Source: Phycisphaerae bacterium | GTDB lineage: Bacteria; Planctomycetota; Phycisphaerae; SM23-33 | Reading direction: 5' to 3' | NCBI GenBank assembly: GCA_003551645.1 | Contig: PUND01000018.1 | Coordinates: forward strand, 1 to 61,200 | Length of the DNA stretch: 61,200 bases | Shown here: piece by piece, positions 28,665 through 37,243 of the stretch | Position numbering within the stretch: the stretch's first letter is position 1 | Layout of the letters: the number at the start of each line of letters is the position of its first letter | The notes under the pieces: generated by a model | The model's database searches: none | The model's input: the letters and a program-made list of their open reading frames with translations, nothing else | What the model was told of the DNA's origin: nothing | Program-made: the position numbers and the translations under genes

Positions 28665-29414
28665 ATGGCTGAAAAGACACATGACAATGCGGTTGCGATA
28701 GTCACCGGCGGCGCCCGCGGGATCGGGCTGGAGATATGCCGGGAGCTTCTCTCGGCCGGAATGACGGTGGTGGCGGTGGACCTCCGCGACGACCTGCTGG
28801 CCGGGCTGCCGGATGCGCTGGGTTCTCCCGGCGAGCGGCTCGCCACGCGGGCGATGGACGTTACCGACAGCGAGGGCTTCACCGCCCTTATCGACGAGGT
28901 CGCCGAGCAGCACGGCCGACTCGACGTGCTGGTCAATAACGCCGGCATAACCCGCGACGGCCTGCTTATGCGGATGGAAGACGAGGACTGGGAGATGGTG
29001 CTCAAGGTGAACCTCACCAGCGCCTTCATCGGCATCCGCGCCGCAAGCAGGCACATGATGAGGCAGAGAGGCGGAAGCATAATAAACATGGCGAGCTTCT
29101 CCGGATTGGAAGGCAATCGCGGCCAGGCGAACTACTCCGCCTCCAAGGCCGGGCTTATCGGCCTGACCAAGACCACCGCCAAGGAGTTCGCCGGCAAGAA
29201 TGTCCGCTGCAACGCCGTGGCGCCGGGCTTCATCCAGACCGAGATGACCGACGCCCTGCCGCAGCAGGCCAAGGACGTCGCCCAGGGCCTTATACCGATG
29301 AAGCGCTTCGGCGAGCCGTCCGACGTGGCCAGGGCGGTTGCGTTCCTTGCCTCCGACGCCTCCGGCTACATGACCGGACAGGTACTGAGCGTGGACGGCG
29401 GGATGCACATGTAG
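28665..29414 (+). CDS. fabG: 3-oxoacyl-ACP reductase
   Basis: NADPH-dependent SDR reductase of the elongation cycle. 249 aa. TGGARGIGLE cofactor loop, NNAGITRDGLLMRM, Ser in SIINMASFSG and the YSASKAG catalytic Tyr/Lys. FabG-specific C-terminus GQVLSVDGGMHM. ATG 28665 follows GAGGGA; ATG 28653 would lie on that site. Followed by about 150 nt holding a separate acpP promoter. Confidence 0.95.
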   Translation: MAEKTHDNAVAIVTGGARGIGLEICRELLSAGMTVVAVDLRDDLLAGLPDALGSPGERLATRAMDVTDSEGFTALIDEVAEQHGRLDVLVNNAGITRDGLLMRMEDEDWEMVLKVNLTSAFIGIRAASRHMMRQRGGSIINMASFSGLEGNRGQANYSASKAGLIGLTKTTAKEFAGKNVRCNAVAPGFIQTEMTDALPQQAKDVAQGLIPMKRFGEPSDVARAVAFLASDASGYMTGQVLSVDGGMHM

Positions 29415-29464
29415 CTGGCTGAGAATTACGGTTGCATGGCCCGTGTCGGGCCTTCAGGATGGTG

Positions 29465-29493
29465 TTGCGTGGCCTTGGTGGCCACGCTATAGT
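29465..29493 (+). promoter_or_regulatory. acpP promoter whose spacer is a perfect palindrome
   Basis: TTGCGT at 29465-29470, 17-bp spacer, TATAGT at 29488-29493. The 21-bp stretch 29467-29487 is an inverted repeat, GCGTGGCC and GGCCACGC around TTGGT, filling the region from -35 to -10 as an operator would. Downstream, CCGCC...GGCGG at about 29496-29514 can form a leader hairpin. Confidence 0.55.
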
Positions 29494-29560
29494 ACCGCCG
29501 CTCCTTGTGGGCGGCAGGCAAAATTAGCCAATAACGGTCCTTTGCATGGAGGACGAACCG

Positions 29561-29806
29561 GTGCCGGACGAAGTCGAAGATAGAGTTATCGAGATTGTTG
29601 CCGAACAGATGGGTGTGGACAAGAGCGAGATCACTCGAGAGACGTCGTTCATAAACGACCTCAACGCTGACTCGCTTGACACTGTGGAACTGGTCATGGG
29701 GTTCGAGGACGAGTTCGAACTGTCCATACCCGATGAAGAGGCCGAAAAGATTCAGACCGTCGGCCAGGCCATCGACTACATCAAAGAACACACCAGCAAG
29801 GTCTGA
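29561..29806 (+). CDS. acpP: Acyl carrier protein
   Basis: 81 aa acidic helical carrier of fatty-acid intermediates. The phosphopantetheine site is Ser in [12 protein letters not shown]. The start is placed at GTG 29561: the sequence GGAGGA at 29548-29553 is an ideal Shine-Dalgarno 7 nt upstream, and the resulting N-terminus ([12 protein letters not shown]) fits ACPs. The earlier ATG 29546 lies just before this ribosome binding site and would add five residues. Has its own promoter, consistent with the high ACP demand, but sits in the fab operon before fabF (21 nt). Confidence 0.95.
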   Translation: MPDEVEDRVIEIVAEQMGVDKSEITRETSFINDLNADSLDTVELVMGFEDEFELSIPDEEAEKIQTVGQAIDYIKEHTSKV

Positions 29807-29827
29807 GCGAGCACAGGGACTTACCCC

Positions 29828-31108
29828 ATGGTCAGACGCCCCAACGGGACGTCCCTCACGCCGCGCCGCGTGGTGATCACCGGGCTTGGAACGGTGAACC
29901 CGCTCGGGCACGACGCCGACCGTTTCTGGCAGGCGCTGCTCGACGGGACAAGCGGCATCCGGAAGATCCAGAGGTTCGATCCGGAGCCGTTCACTTCGCG
30001 CATCGGCGGCGAGGTGCTGGACTGGGAATCCGTTCCGCCGGATATGCTTGATCCGCGCGAGAGCAAGCGGATGGACCGGTTCAGTCAGTTTGCCGTCGCC
30101 AGCGCCGTCGAGGCGGTGCGGGACAGCGGGCTGGATTTCGACAACGAGGACCCGGACCGCGCCGGCGTGATCGTCGGAAGCGGCATAGGCGGACTGCAGG
30201 AGCTGGAAGACCAGCACAACCGCATGATCGCCAAAGGTCCCGGACGGGTCAGCCCCTTCACCGTGCCCAAGCTCATGGGCAACGCCGCGGCCGGGAATAT
30301 ATCCATCCTGTGGGGCCTTCGCGGCCCGAACGCATCCGTGGCCACCGCGTGCGCCTCGGCCACCAACGCCATCGGTGAGGCCCTTCGCATGATACAGCGC
30401 GGCGATGTTGACATCATGGTCACCGGAGGTAGTGAAGCGGCGCTTACGCCCATAGGCCTGGCGAGCTTCTGTGCCCTGAAGGGGCTGTCCACCCGCAACG
30501 AGGATCCGAGCCGCGCATCCAGGCCGTGGGACAAGGACCGCGACGGATTCATACTCTCAGAGGGCGCCGGCGTGCTGGTGATTGAGACACTTGAGCACGC
30601 CCAGGCCCGCGACGCCCGAATATACGCCGAGCTGACCGGCTACGGATCCAGCGGCGATGGTTACCACATCACCGCCCCCCAGCCGGACGGCACCGGCGCC
30701 TGCATGGCGATGCAGCGTGCGCTTGATGACGCCCGGCTCAACGCCGAGGACGTCGGATACATCAACGCCCACGGGACAAGCACCATGCTGGGCGACGTAG
30801 CGGAGGTCAGGGCGGTCAAGAAGGTCTTCGGGCCTCACGCGACCGACCGGCTGGCCATATCCTCCACCAAAAGCGCGCACGGACACCTGCTGGGCGCATC
30901 AGGTGGTGTGGAGCTTATCGCGACCATCAAGACCATCACCGAGGGCGTTCTACCGCCGACGCTTAACCTCGATGAGCCGGATGAGAAATGCGACCTTGAC
31001 TTCGTGCCCCACACGCCGAGAGAGCAGAAGGTCGAGGCGGCCATGAGCAACAGTTTCGGCTTTGGCGGCCACAACGCCTGTCTCATCGTCAGACGCTTCA
31101 CCGGCTGA
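29828..31108 (+). CDS. fabF: Beta-ketoacyl-ACP synthase II
   Basis: Elongating condensing enzyme, acting after FabH. 426 aa. RRVVITGLGTVNPLGHD start, Cys in ATACASATNAIGE (near residue 174), and the two His in INAHGTSTMLGD and TKSAHGHLLGASGG; C-terminal SNSFGFGGHNACLI. The only ATG with a reasonable fit is 29828. Last gene of the fatty-acid operon; 171 nt separates it from the convergent cyclase-repeat gene, a stretch in which I saw no clear terminator. Confidence 0.96.
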   Translation: MVRRPNGTSLTPRRVVITGLGTVNPLGHDADRFWQALLDGTSGIRKIQRFDPEPFTSRIGGEVLDWESVPPDMLDPRESKRMDRFSQFAVASAVEAVRDSGLDFDNEDPDRAGVIVGSGIGGLQELEDQHNRMIAKGPGRVSPFTVPKLMGNAAAGNISILWGLRGPNASVATACASATNAIGEALRMIQRGDVDIMVTGGSEAALTPIGLASFCALKGLSTRNEDPSRASRPWDKDRDGFILSEGAGVLVIETLEHAQARDARIYAELTGYGSSGDGYHITAPQPDGTGACMAMQRALDDARLNAEDVGYINAHGTSTMLGDVAEVRAVKKVFGPHATDRLAISSTKSAHGHLLGASGGVELIATIKTITEGVLPPTLNLDEPDEKCDLDFVPHTPREQKVEAAMSNSFGFGGHNACLIVRRFTG

Positions 31109-31279
31109 GCCGGGCCCAACGCAGGCCGCCTTCGAAACAGGACAGCACGCGCGAGCGGAGGGGTGCATTTCAGGGCCTCATATCGAGCCGACAGGTCGCT
31201 GTATGCATCCGATAGCAAAAGTTTACTTTGGCAATCCCCGCCTTGCCATGTGCTAGTCTCTATCCGCTAGGCACCGTTC

Positions 31280-32362
31280 TCACCGCTGATAAATGGGCAA
31301 CTGCCTCAGCGGAACACTCAGGGAGAGCACGGCCATGGCCGTGGCGTAATTGGCCCCTGCCCTCTGTTCGCCGCCCGTCGTGGTCGGCCAGGAGCCGTCA
31401 TCCCGCTGATTAGGCAACACCAGGTCGTACATGTGCTCAGCCCACTGGACCCAGTAGTCGCCGCCGAGCTGAAACATGCCCTGCGAACAGTGGTATATCG
31501 CGTAGTAGAACCACAGCCCGCCGAAGGTGTCCGGAAGGTTCTGGAGTATCCAGTCTCCCGCGGCGGCGCACGCCTCGTCGCCGCGTCGGCCGCCCATCTT
31601 CAGACACAACAGGCCGGTGCCCGTTCGCGCAAGGCCGGGGCTTCCCGGACTACCCGGCATGTAAAGGAATCCACCGCTGGGATGCCGACAGTTCAGGACG
31701 AACCTGACGGCCTGTTCGATCGACTCCGCCGGGACCGGCGCTCCGTTGATCCTGGCCGACCGAAGCGCCATCATCGCCCAGCCGCTGCAGGATATATCGC
31801 TGTCCGTGCTGTCGGTCTGATATCGCCAGCCGCCCTGGTGGTCCTCTCGTTTCCGGACCTGCTGTGCCGACAGCAGCAGCCCGATGGCCTTCGGGAGCAC
31901 CTCGTCTATGCGTTGCTGCCTTTGCCGGTCAATGACCATCCCGGATACTTCGGTCAGCATCAGGGTCGAGATGGAATGGCTGTACATCGGCCCGTGAGAG
32001 GTCGCCGTGCCGAGGAGCATGCCATTCTCCTGGGCGTTGTCGAGGATGAAGTCGATTCCTCTGTCTATGACATCACCGTACGGCCCGGTTCCCGGCGTGT
32101 AGCCGCTGGCCAGGAACGCCATCACGCCCAAAGACACGATGCCCGTGTTTCCCTCCAGATGCGGAGCCGCCCAGGAGCCGTCCTCTTTCTGCTGTTCGGC
32201 CAGATATTCAAGCCCGTGGTCGATGGCCTCCTCCACGCGGCTTTCGTAGCGGGCAAGCTCGCGATGGGGCTTGTCGCCACCATCGTCGGCGGCAACCGTC
32301 GCCGGCAAGACAGCGGCCACCACGGCCGCAACAGCAACTCGATATATCCTGTAACTATTCAT
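31280..32362 (-). CDS. Exported prenyltransferase/squalene-cyclase-repeat protein, copy 1
   Basis: 360 aa. A signal peptide (MNSYRIYRVAVAAVVAAV...ATVAA) is followed by repeats of the terpene-cyclase/prenyltransferase alpha-alpha barrel type (QQKEDGSWAAPHL, HQGGWRYQT, HPSGGFLYMPG, RDDGSWPTT), each with the G-x-W/F core. The DxDD cyclase motif is not visible, so a catalytic role is doubtful; a binding or structural domain is more likely. ATG 32362 has GGAG 7 nt upstream. It is a near-identical tandem copy of the 32497-33585 gene and the last gene of the moxR operon. Confidence 0.8.
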   Translation of the reverse strand: MNSYRIYRVAVAAVVAAVLPATVAADDGGDKPHRELARYESRVEEAIDHGLEYLAEQQKEDGSWAAPHLEGNTGIVSLGVMAFLASGYTPGTGPYGDVIDRGIDFILDNAQENGMLLGTATSHGPMYSHSISTLMLTEVSGMVIDRQRQQRIDEVLPKAIGLLLSAQQVRKREDHQGGWRYQTDSTDSDISCSGWAMMALRSARINGAPVPAESIEQAVRFVLNCRHPSGGFLYMPGSPGSPGLARTGTGLLCLKMGGRRGDEACAAAGDWILQNLPDTFGGLWFYYAIYHCSQGMFQLGGDYWVQWAEHMYDLVLPNQRDDGSWPTTTGGEQRAGANYATAMAVLSLSVPLRQLPIYQR

Positions 32363-32450
32363 CTGCCAGCTCCGGTGTACGCTCGCTCCGATCGTCGCCG
32401 CTGACGCCTCGTAGGCATCTGCGAAAAGGTCCAAGTCGAACCATGGTTTA
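32363..32450 (-). repeat. Decayed copy of the end of the DUF4175-like gene
   Basis: Upstream of copy 1 the DNA matches two separate pieces of the 3' end of the 33578-37243 gene. Near 32366-32391 it resembles 33590-33615 (the RSERTPEQ end). Near 32394-32445 it resembles 33981-34028 (the WFDSDLMAEAYEA segment). About 375 bp between these pieces is missing. This shows the tandem duplication included part of the upstream neighbour, later deleted. Confidence 0.75.
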
Positions 32451-32496
32451 TCGCCGGCTTACCTCCCGGATTGCTTAACGTTCACGCCCTCGAACT

Positions 32497-33585
32497 TCAT
32501 CGCTGATAAATGGGCAACTGTCTCAGCGGAACACTCAGGGAGAGCACGGCCATGGCCGTGGTGTAATTAGGCCCTGCCCACTGCTCGCCGCCCATCCCGG
32601 TCGGCCAGGAGCCGTCATCCCGCTGATTAGGCAACATCAGGTCGTACATGCGCTCAGCCCACTGGACCCAGTAGTCGCCGCCGAGCTGAAACATACCTTG
32701 CGAACAGTGGTATATGCCGTAGTAGAACCACAGCCCGCGGAAGGCGTCCGGAAGGTTCTGGAGTATCCAGTCTCCCGCGGCGGCGCAGGCCTCGTCGCCG
32801 TGTCGGCCGCCCATCTTCAGGCACAACAGCCCGGTGCCCGTTCGCGCAAGGCCGGGTCCTCCCGGACTACCCGGCATGTAAACGAATCCACCGCTGGGAT
32901 GCCGACAGTTCAGGACGAATCTGACGGCCTGTTCGATCGACTCCGCCGGGACCGGCGCTCCGTTGATCCTGGCCGACCGAAGCGCCATCATCGCCCAGCC
33001 GCTGACTGTTATATCGCTGTCAGTGCTGTTGGTCTGATATCGCCAGCCGCCCTGGTGGCCATCTGGTTTCTGGACCTGCTGAGCCGACAGCAGCAGCCCG
33101 ATGGCCTTCGGGAGCACCTCGTCTATGCGTTGCTGCCTTCGCCGGTCAATGACCATCCCGGATACTTCCGTCAGCATCAGAGTCGAGATGGAATGGCTGT
33201 ACATCGTCCTTTGAGAGGTCTCCGTGCCGATGAGCATGCCATTTTCCTCGGCGTTGTCGAGGATGAAGTCGATTCCTCTGTCTATGACATCACCGTACGG
33301 TCCTGTCCCCGGCGTATAGCCGCTGGCCAGAAACGCCATCACGCACAAAGACACGATGCCCGTGTTTCGCTGCATGTGCGTGTGCGGAGCCGGCCAGGAG
33401 CCGTCCTCATTCTGTTGCCCGGCCAGATACTCAAGCCCGCGGTCGATGGCCTCCTCCACGCGGCTTTCGTAGCGGGCAAGCTCGCGATGGGGCTTGTCGC
33501 CACCATCGTCGGCGGCAGCCGTCGCCGGCAAGACAGCGGCCACCACGGCCGCGACAAAAAACCGATATGTCCTGTGGCTATTCAT
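32497..33585 (-). CDS. Exported prenyltransferase/squalene-cyclase-repeat protein, copy 2
   Basis: 362 aa, nearly identical to copy 1 through most of its length (differences include HTHMQRNTG for HLEGNTG). Signal peptide MNSHRTYRFFVAAVVAAV...ATAAA, then the same series of cyclase-type repeats. It overlaps the end of the DUF4175-like gene by 8 nt, so it is the copy in its original place and copy 1 is the duplicate. Proteins of this type regularly accompany MoxR-type clusters in planctomycetes; their role is not established. Confidence 0.8.
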   Translation of the reverse strand: MNSHRTYRFFVAAVVAAVLPATAAADDGGDKPHRELARYESRVEEAIDRGLEYLAGQQNEDGSWPAPHTHMQRNTGIVSLCVMAFLASGYTPGTGPYGDVIDRGIDFILDNAEENGMLIGTETSQRTMYSHSISTLMLTEVSGMVIDRRRQQRIDEVLPKAIGLLLSAQQVQKPDGHQGGWRYQTNSTDSDITVSGWAMMALRSARINGAPVPAESIEQAVRFVLNCRHPSGGFVYMPGSPGGPGLARTGTGLLCLKMGGRHGDEACAAAGDWILQNLPDAFRGLWFYYGIYHCSQGMFQLGGDYWVQWAERMYDLMLPNQRDDGSWPTGMGGEQWAGPNYTTAMAVLSLSVPLRQLPIYQR

Positions 33586-36500
33586 CTTCCTGCTCCGGCG
33601 TCCGCTCGCTCCGGCCGGTCCGGCGGGCGAGTTCGCGGAAATACCTGGATATCAGTTCCCGGTATTCCTCCGGCGCGGTGGTCTCGTGGGCGTGCAGGAC
33701 GCGTCGCTGCAGATCCCCCGGCAGCCGTGCCCAGTCGTCGGCCGACATGCCCAGATCACTGAGCATTTGGTCGGTGAGTATCACCGGCATCTCGCCGGCT
33801 CCAAACAGTGACTGCTGGCCCTCTTCGTCGCCGCCGGGCATCGGCACCAACATGGCCATGCTGGGCATCTGCTGCGGCTGCAGGCCCATCGCCATCGCCT
33901 GGTCCATTGCCTGACCCACCAGCGCCTGAAGATATTCCGCCGCCTGGGCCGCATCGGACTGGCTTGCCTGCTCGGCCGCCGCCGCTGCCGCCTCGTAGGC
34001 CTCGGCCATAAGGTCCGAGTCGAACCAGGGCTCTTGTTGGTCGGCCGCCGCCTCCGCCATCTCCTCGCGGAGCTCGGCAAGCTCGTCGCCGAGCTGCTCC
34101 AGCGCGTCGGCGGCCGCGTCAAGTTCATCGGAGGCCTGTTTCTGATGGCCGACCGCCCGGTCCGCGCGCCGCCGCGTTAGACGGTCCAGCGAACTGTCCT
34201 GTTCTTGCAAGGCCCGATACACGTGCTCTTTCGCTTCCGCCGCCAGTTGCCGCATGTCTTCTTCCGGCAGCAGGTCCGTCGCGTGCCGGTCCAGCAGCGC
34301 CACATCCGCGTGAAGCTCCCCGGTGTCCTCGGCTAGGGCTTGTTGTCTGGTCTCAAGCAGCGCCTCCGGGTCGTCCTCGCCAAGGGCCGCAAGCTCATCG
34401 GCCGCACGTCGCTGCCGGCGCGCAAGCAGATGCAACTGTTCCGCCAGGGCCTCACGTTGCTGCTGGCGCGCCATCTCACGGAACATTTCCGCCAATTCCG
34501 GGGGCAATTGATCTGACGAGTCGGTATCCTCATCCTCATCCGGCTCGCCGGCAACGTCGGCCTGCTCATCCGGCGGCTCGGCGGTGGAAGTATCCTCCTC
34601 TGCTGGCGCCGCATCGCCGCTGAGGCGCTCGGCAAGCTCAGAGAGCTTCTCGGCAGCGGCCGCTGACCGCTCCGCCGCCTCGGACCGGTTTTCAGACTCA
34701 ATGCTTTCAACCGCGTCCGTTATTGCCCTGGCGGCGCGGGTCTGGAGTCGATCCGTTTGCGGGAACTCGCTCTCGAGCACATCAGCCAATTCGGCCGCCT
34801 CGCCGGCAAGATCCTCGTGCTCACTCTGAATGCGCCGCCTCTCAATGTTGACGAAGGCCGACCGAAGCTCGCGTCGGCTACGCTCCGGTTCGTCTTGCTG
34901 ATGTTCTTCGTCCTGGGCGCCGTGGTCTTCGCGCAATTTGCCGGCGAACTCGGTCTTTTCGGCCAGTTTCCGCTGACGGGCCGCAAGCTCGCGCGCTCGT
35001 TCGGCCAGCGTGCGGCTGCGTTGCTCGTCCCGCTGGGCCAGCTCCGCAAGAGCCGACTCCATCTCGCTCATCATCTCTGCTATCTGCGACGCCACCTCGC
35101 TCTGGTCTTGCGTCCACTGCTCAGGGCTTAGCATCATATCGCCGTCGGCCTCTTCAGCGGCCGACGCCTCATCCCAGTCAACGTCCGCCTCGGCCAGTTC
35201 CTCCTCCCACTGCGCAAGGTCCTGAAGTGCCTGCAGTTGCTGCATAAGTTCCGCCATGGCGGTGAACTGCTCAAGCAGGTCCTCGACTTTCTGCTCGGCG
35301 AGGGCCGTGTGGTCATCGCCCTCTTCGGCCAGGTCCGCCCAAAGCTGCGGTTCGTCCGAAAGCTGTATCTCGAGCAGCAATTCAGAGGCCCTGGTCACGT
35401 GCGACTGGTCCACATCCGCGACCGTCTCCGCGAGGACATCGAATACGCCGTCGGCAAGGTCCTCCGCCAGGTCGCCCAGCTCCTCTGAGGCGTCTCCCAG
35501 GTGTTGCCGTGCTTCCTCGATTTTCTCGCCCATCGGCTCGGTAAGCTCGGTCGCCTCGGATGTTTCATCGCGCAGCGGCTTGCTGTGCTCTCGCGCCTGG
35601 CGCAACTGCTCCAATGCCTGCTCGAGGGATTCGCTGATATTGAGCATCTCGGCAAGCAGCGCCTGTTCATCGTAGGTATCCGCATCGTCTTCCAGTCGCA
35701 CCGTGACCGGACGCGAGCGGCCCTTCTGCGGGCCTCCAAGCTCGGCCGGCAGAGTGTCCAGAGCTACCAGGTGAAAGGTCAGCTCTCTCACCTCCTTAAA
35801 CTCAGGATCACTCAGCTTCAGGGCGGTCCGGTCGCTGTGGCGGGGGGCGGGTGATTCGGGCTGGTAAATGGTTCGCGGCTCCATCTGCTTGCCGTCGGCA
35901 CGGATGTGAAGCTCCACCGCCGCTATGCCGAAATCGTCCGCCGCATCGAACGTCACCGGCAGATCGCTGCGGCGTGATACCTCAATCTCGCTCTCGGCCG
36001 GGTCGTTCAGGCGGATGCGAGGCGCCGCATCCGCCACCGCCTCCACGCGTCGCGACAGCGGCCGTGAAACCAGACCGTGCTCGTCGGTAAGCTCCAGCGA
36101 CCAGCGGTCGTCCAACCCGGATTTCAGCTCCATCTCGAACGACACGCTCGAAGTGTCCGCATCCTCAAGCAGAGTCCGGCTAGTGTCGCCCACGGCCAGA
36201 ACGGCCGAGCTTATCGGTTTGTTGAACGTGGCGTCCACGGTTACGGTCGTGCCGGTGACGGCGGATATATCGCCCGATGCGTCAGTGCGGATCTCATCCT
36301 CGCGGGCGGTGTAGGCAGGGTAGCGGAAGGTCAGATCGATGCTCTCGACCGCCGGCCGCTCGGTAACGTCCACACGGAAGTACCTGCTCAGCGCATCGCC
36401 GGCATGTACGCGATAGCGGAACCCCTCCTGAACGTCAGGGATGGTCAGGACGAATCTGCGGGTCCCTTCCTCGTCCGTCGGCATCGCAGTCATTGCCATG

Positions 36501-37243
36501 GGCGTTTCGGTCTGTCCGTCGCGTACCATGCGCAAAGAACTCCGGCGAACGGGGACGCTGTCCACCTCGACCTCGACACCGAACGATTCACCCGCCGGTA
36601 CCACCACATCCCGGCCGGGCGAGATGCGAAGGTCGCCCGCGGCGATATTCGGCAGGTTCGCGTGCGGGGCGACGGCGCGCGCGAGCAGACGCCGGGCCTG
36701 TCCGGGCCAGGCCGTCAACAGTACCAAAAGCACGGCCGCCAGCGACGCGGCCGCAATCGCTACCGGACGAAGCGACCGCAGCGTCACCTCTCGCTGGGGC
36801 TGGAGCGAGCGGACGTCGTCGGCCGCCCTGGCCGAAAGCGCCGATATCAGGGTCTCCGAGCCGCGCAGGGGTTCGTCGTCACGGCTGGTCAGAAGCTCGA
36901 CCGCTGAGCTTACACGCTCCTGCAACTCGGGGTGTCGCAGCTCGACCGCACGGGCGACGCCGGTAAGCGTAAAGCTCCTGGCAAGGGGCCGGACCAGCAA
37001 AAACAGCGCGGCCATGACCGTCGCTGTGCCGGCCGACAGAGTAAGTGCCCAGCGGATGCGCGGGGAGAAAAGAGTAACCCAGGCATCGATCGCCATCACC
37101 ACCAGCAGCGCCCCCACGGCGACCGCGGTCACCGCCAGCAGGCCGCGCAACAAAATGACCACCCTCAGCCGTCGGATGAGCCGGCGGAGCTTTTGTTCGA
37201 TTGTCGGCGGAACGCCGTCACGATGCAGTGCGCTGTCGGTCAT
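33578..37243 (-). CDS. Large DUF4175-like membrane protein with acidic coiled coil
   Basis: 1221 aa. Three membrane helices at about 27-50, 62-82 and 165-185, an extracytoplasmic beta-rich region (about 200-530) with Ig-like segments such as FRYPAYTAREDE, then about 570 residues of Glu/Ala/Gln-rich helix predicted to form a coiled coil, and a short C-terminal domain (LMAEAYEA...SDLGMSADDWARLPGDLQ). It resembles DUF4175 family proteins found next to BatA/VWA genes. It probably forms an elongated envelope structure. ATG 37243 overlaps the stop of the upstream VWA gene (ATGA), with GGAG before it. Confidence 0.75.
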   Translation of the reverse strand: MTDSALHRDGVPPTIEQKLRRLIRRLRVVILLRGLLAVTAVAVGALLVVMAIDAWVTLFSPRIRWALTLSAGTATVMAALFLLVRPLARSFTLTGVARAVELRHPELQERVSSAVELLTSRDDEPLRGSETLISALSARAADDVRSLQPQREVTLRSLRPVAIAAASLAAVLLVLLTAWPGQARRLLARAVAPHANLPNIAAGDLRISPGRDVVVPAGESFGVEVEVDSVPVRRSSLRMVRDGQTETPMAMTAMPTDEEGTRRFVLTIPDVQEGFRYRVHAGDALSRYFRVDVTERPAVESIDLTFRYPAYTAREDEIRTDASGDISAVTGTTVTVDATFNKPISSAVLAVGDTSRTLLEDADTSSVSFEMELKSGLDDRWSLELTDEHGLVSRPLSRRVEAVADAAPRIRLNDPAESEIEVSRRSDLPVTFDAADDFGIAAVELHIRADGKQMEPRTIYQPESPAPRHSDRTALKLSDPEFKEVRELTFHLVALDTLPAELGGPQKGRSRPVTVRLEDDADTYDEQALLAEMLNISESLEQALEQLRQAREHSKPLRDETSEATELTEPMGEKIEEARQHLGDASEELGDLAEDLADGVFDVLAETVADVDQSHVTRASELLLEIQLSDEPQLWADLAEEGDDHTALAEQKVEDLLEQFTAMAELMQQLQALQDLAQWEEELAEADVDWDEASAAEEADGDMMLSPEQWTQDQSEVASQIAEMMSEMESALAELAQRDEQRSRTLAERARELAARQRKLAEKTEFAGKLREDHGAQDEEHQQDEPERSRRELRSAFVNIERRRIQSEHEDLAGEAAELADVLESEFPQTDRLQTRAARAITDAVESIESENRSEAAERSAAAAEKLSELAERLSGDAAPAEEDTSTAEPPDEQADVAGEPDEDEDTDSSDQLPPELAEMFREMARQQQREALAEQLHLLARRQRRAADELAALGEDDPEALLETRQQALAEDTGELHADVALLDRHATDLLPEEDMRQLAAEAKEHVYRALQEQDSSLDRLTRRRADRAVGHQKQASDELDAAADALEQLGDELAELREEMAEAAADQQEPWFDSDLMAEAYEAAAAAAEQASQSDAAQAAEYLQALVGQAMDQAMAMGLQPQQMPSMAMLVPMPGGDEEGQQSLFGAGEMPVILTDQMLSDLGMSADDWARLPGDLQRRVLHAHETTAPEEYRELISRYFRELARRTGRSERTPEQEDE

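Noticed and set aside
31100..31279. Terminator and promoter between fabF and the convergent cyclase-repeat gene
   Set aside because: A CCGGC/GCCGG element at the fabF stop lacks a T-run, and a TTGGCA...TAGTCT pair on the + strand leads into no gene.
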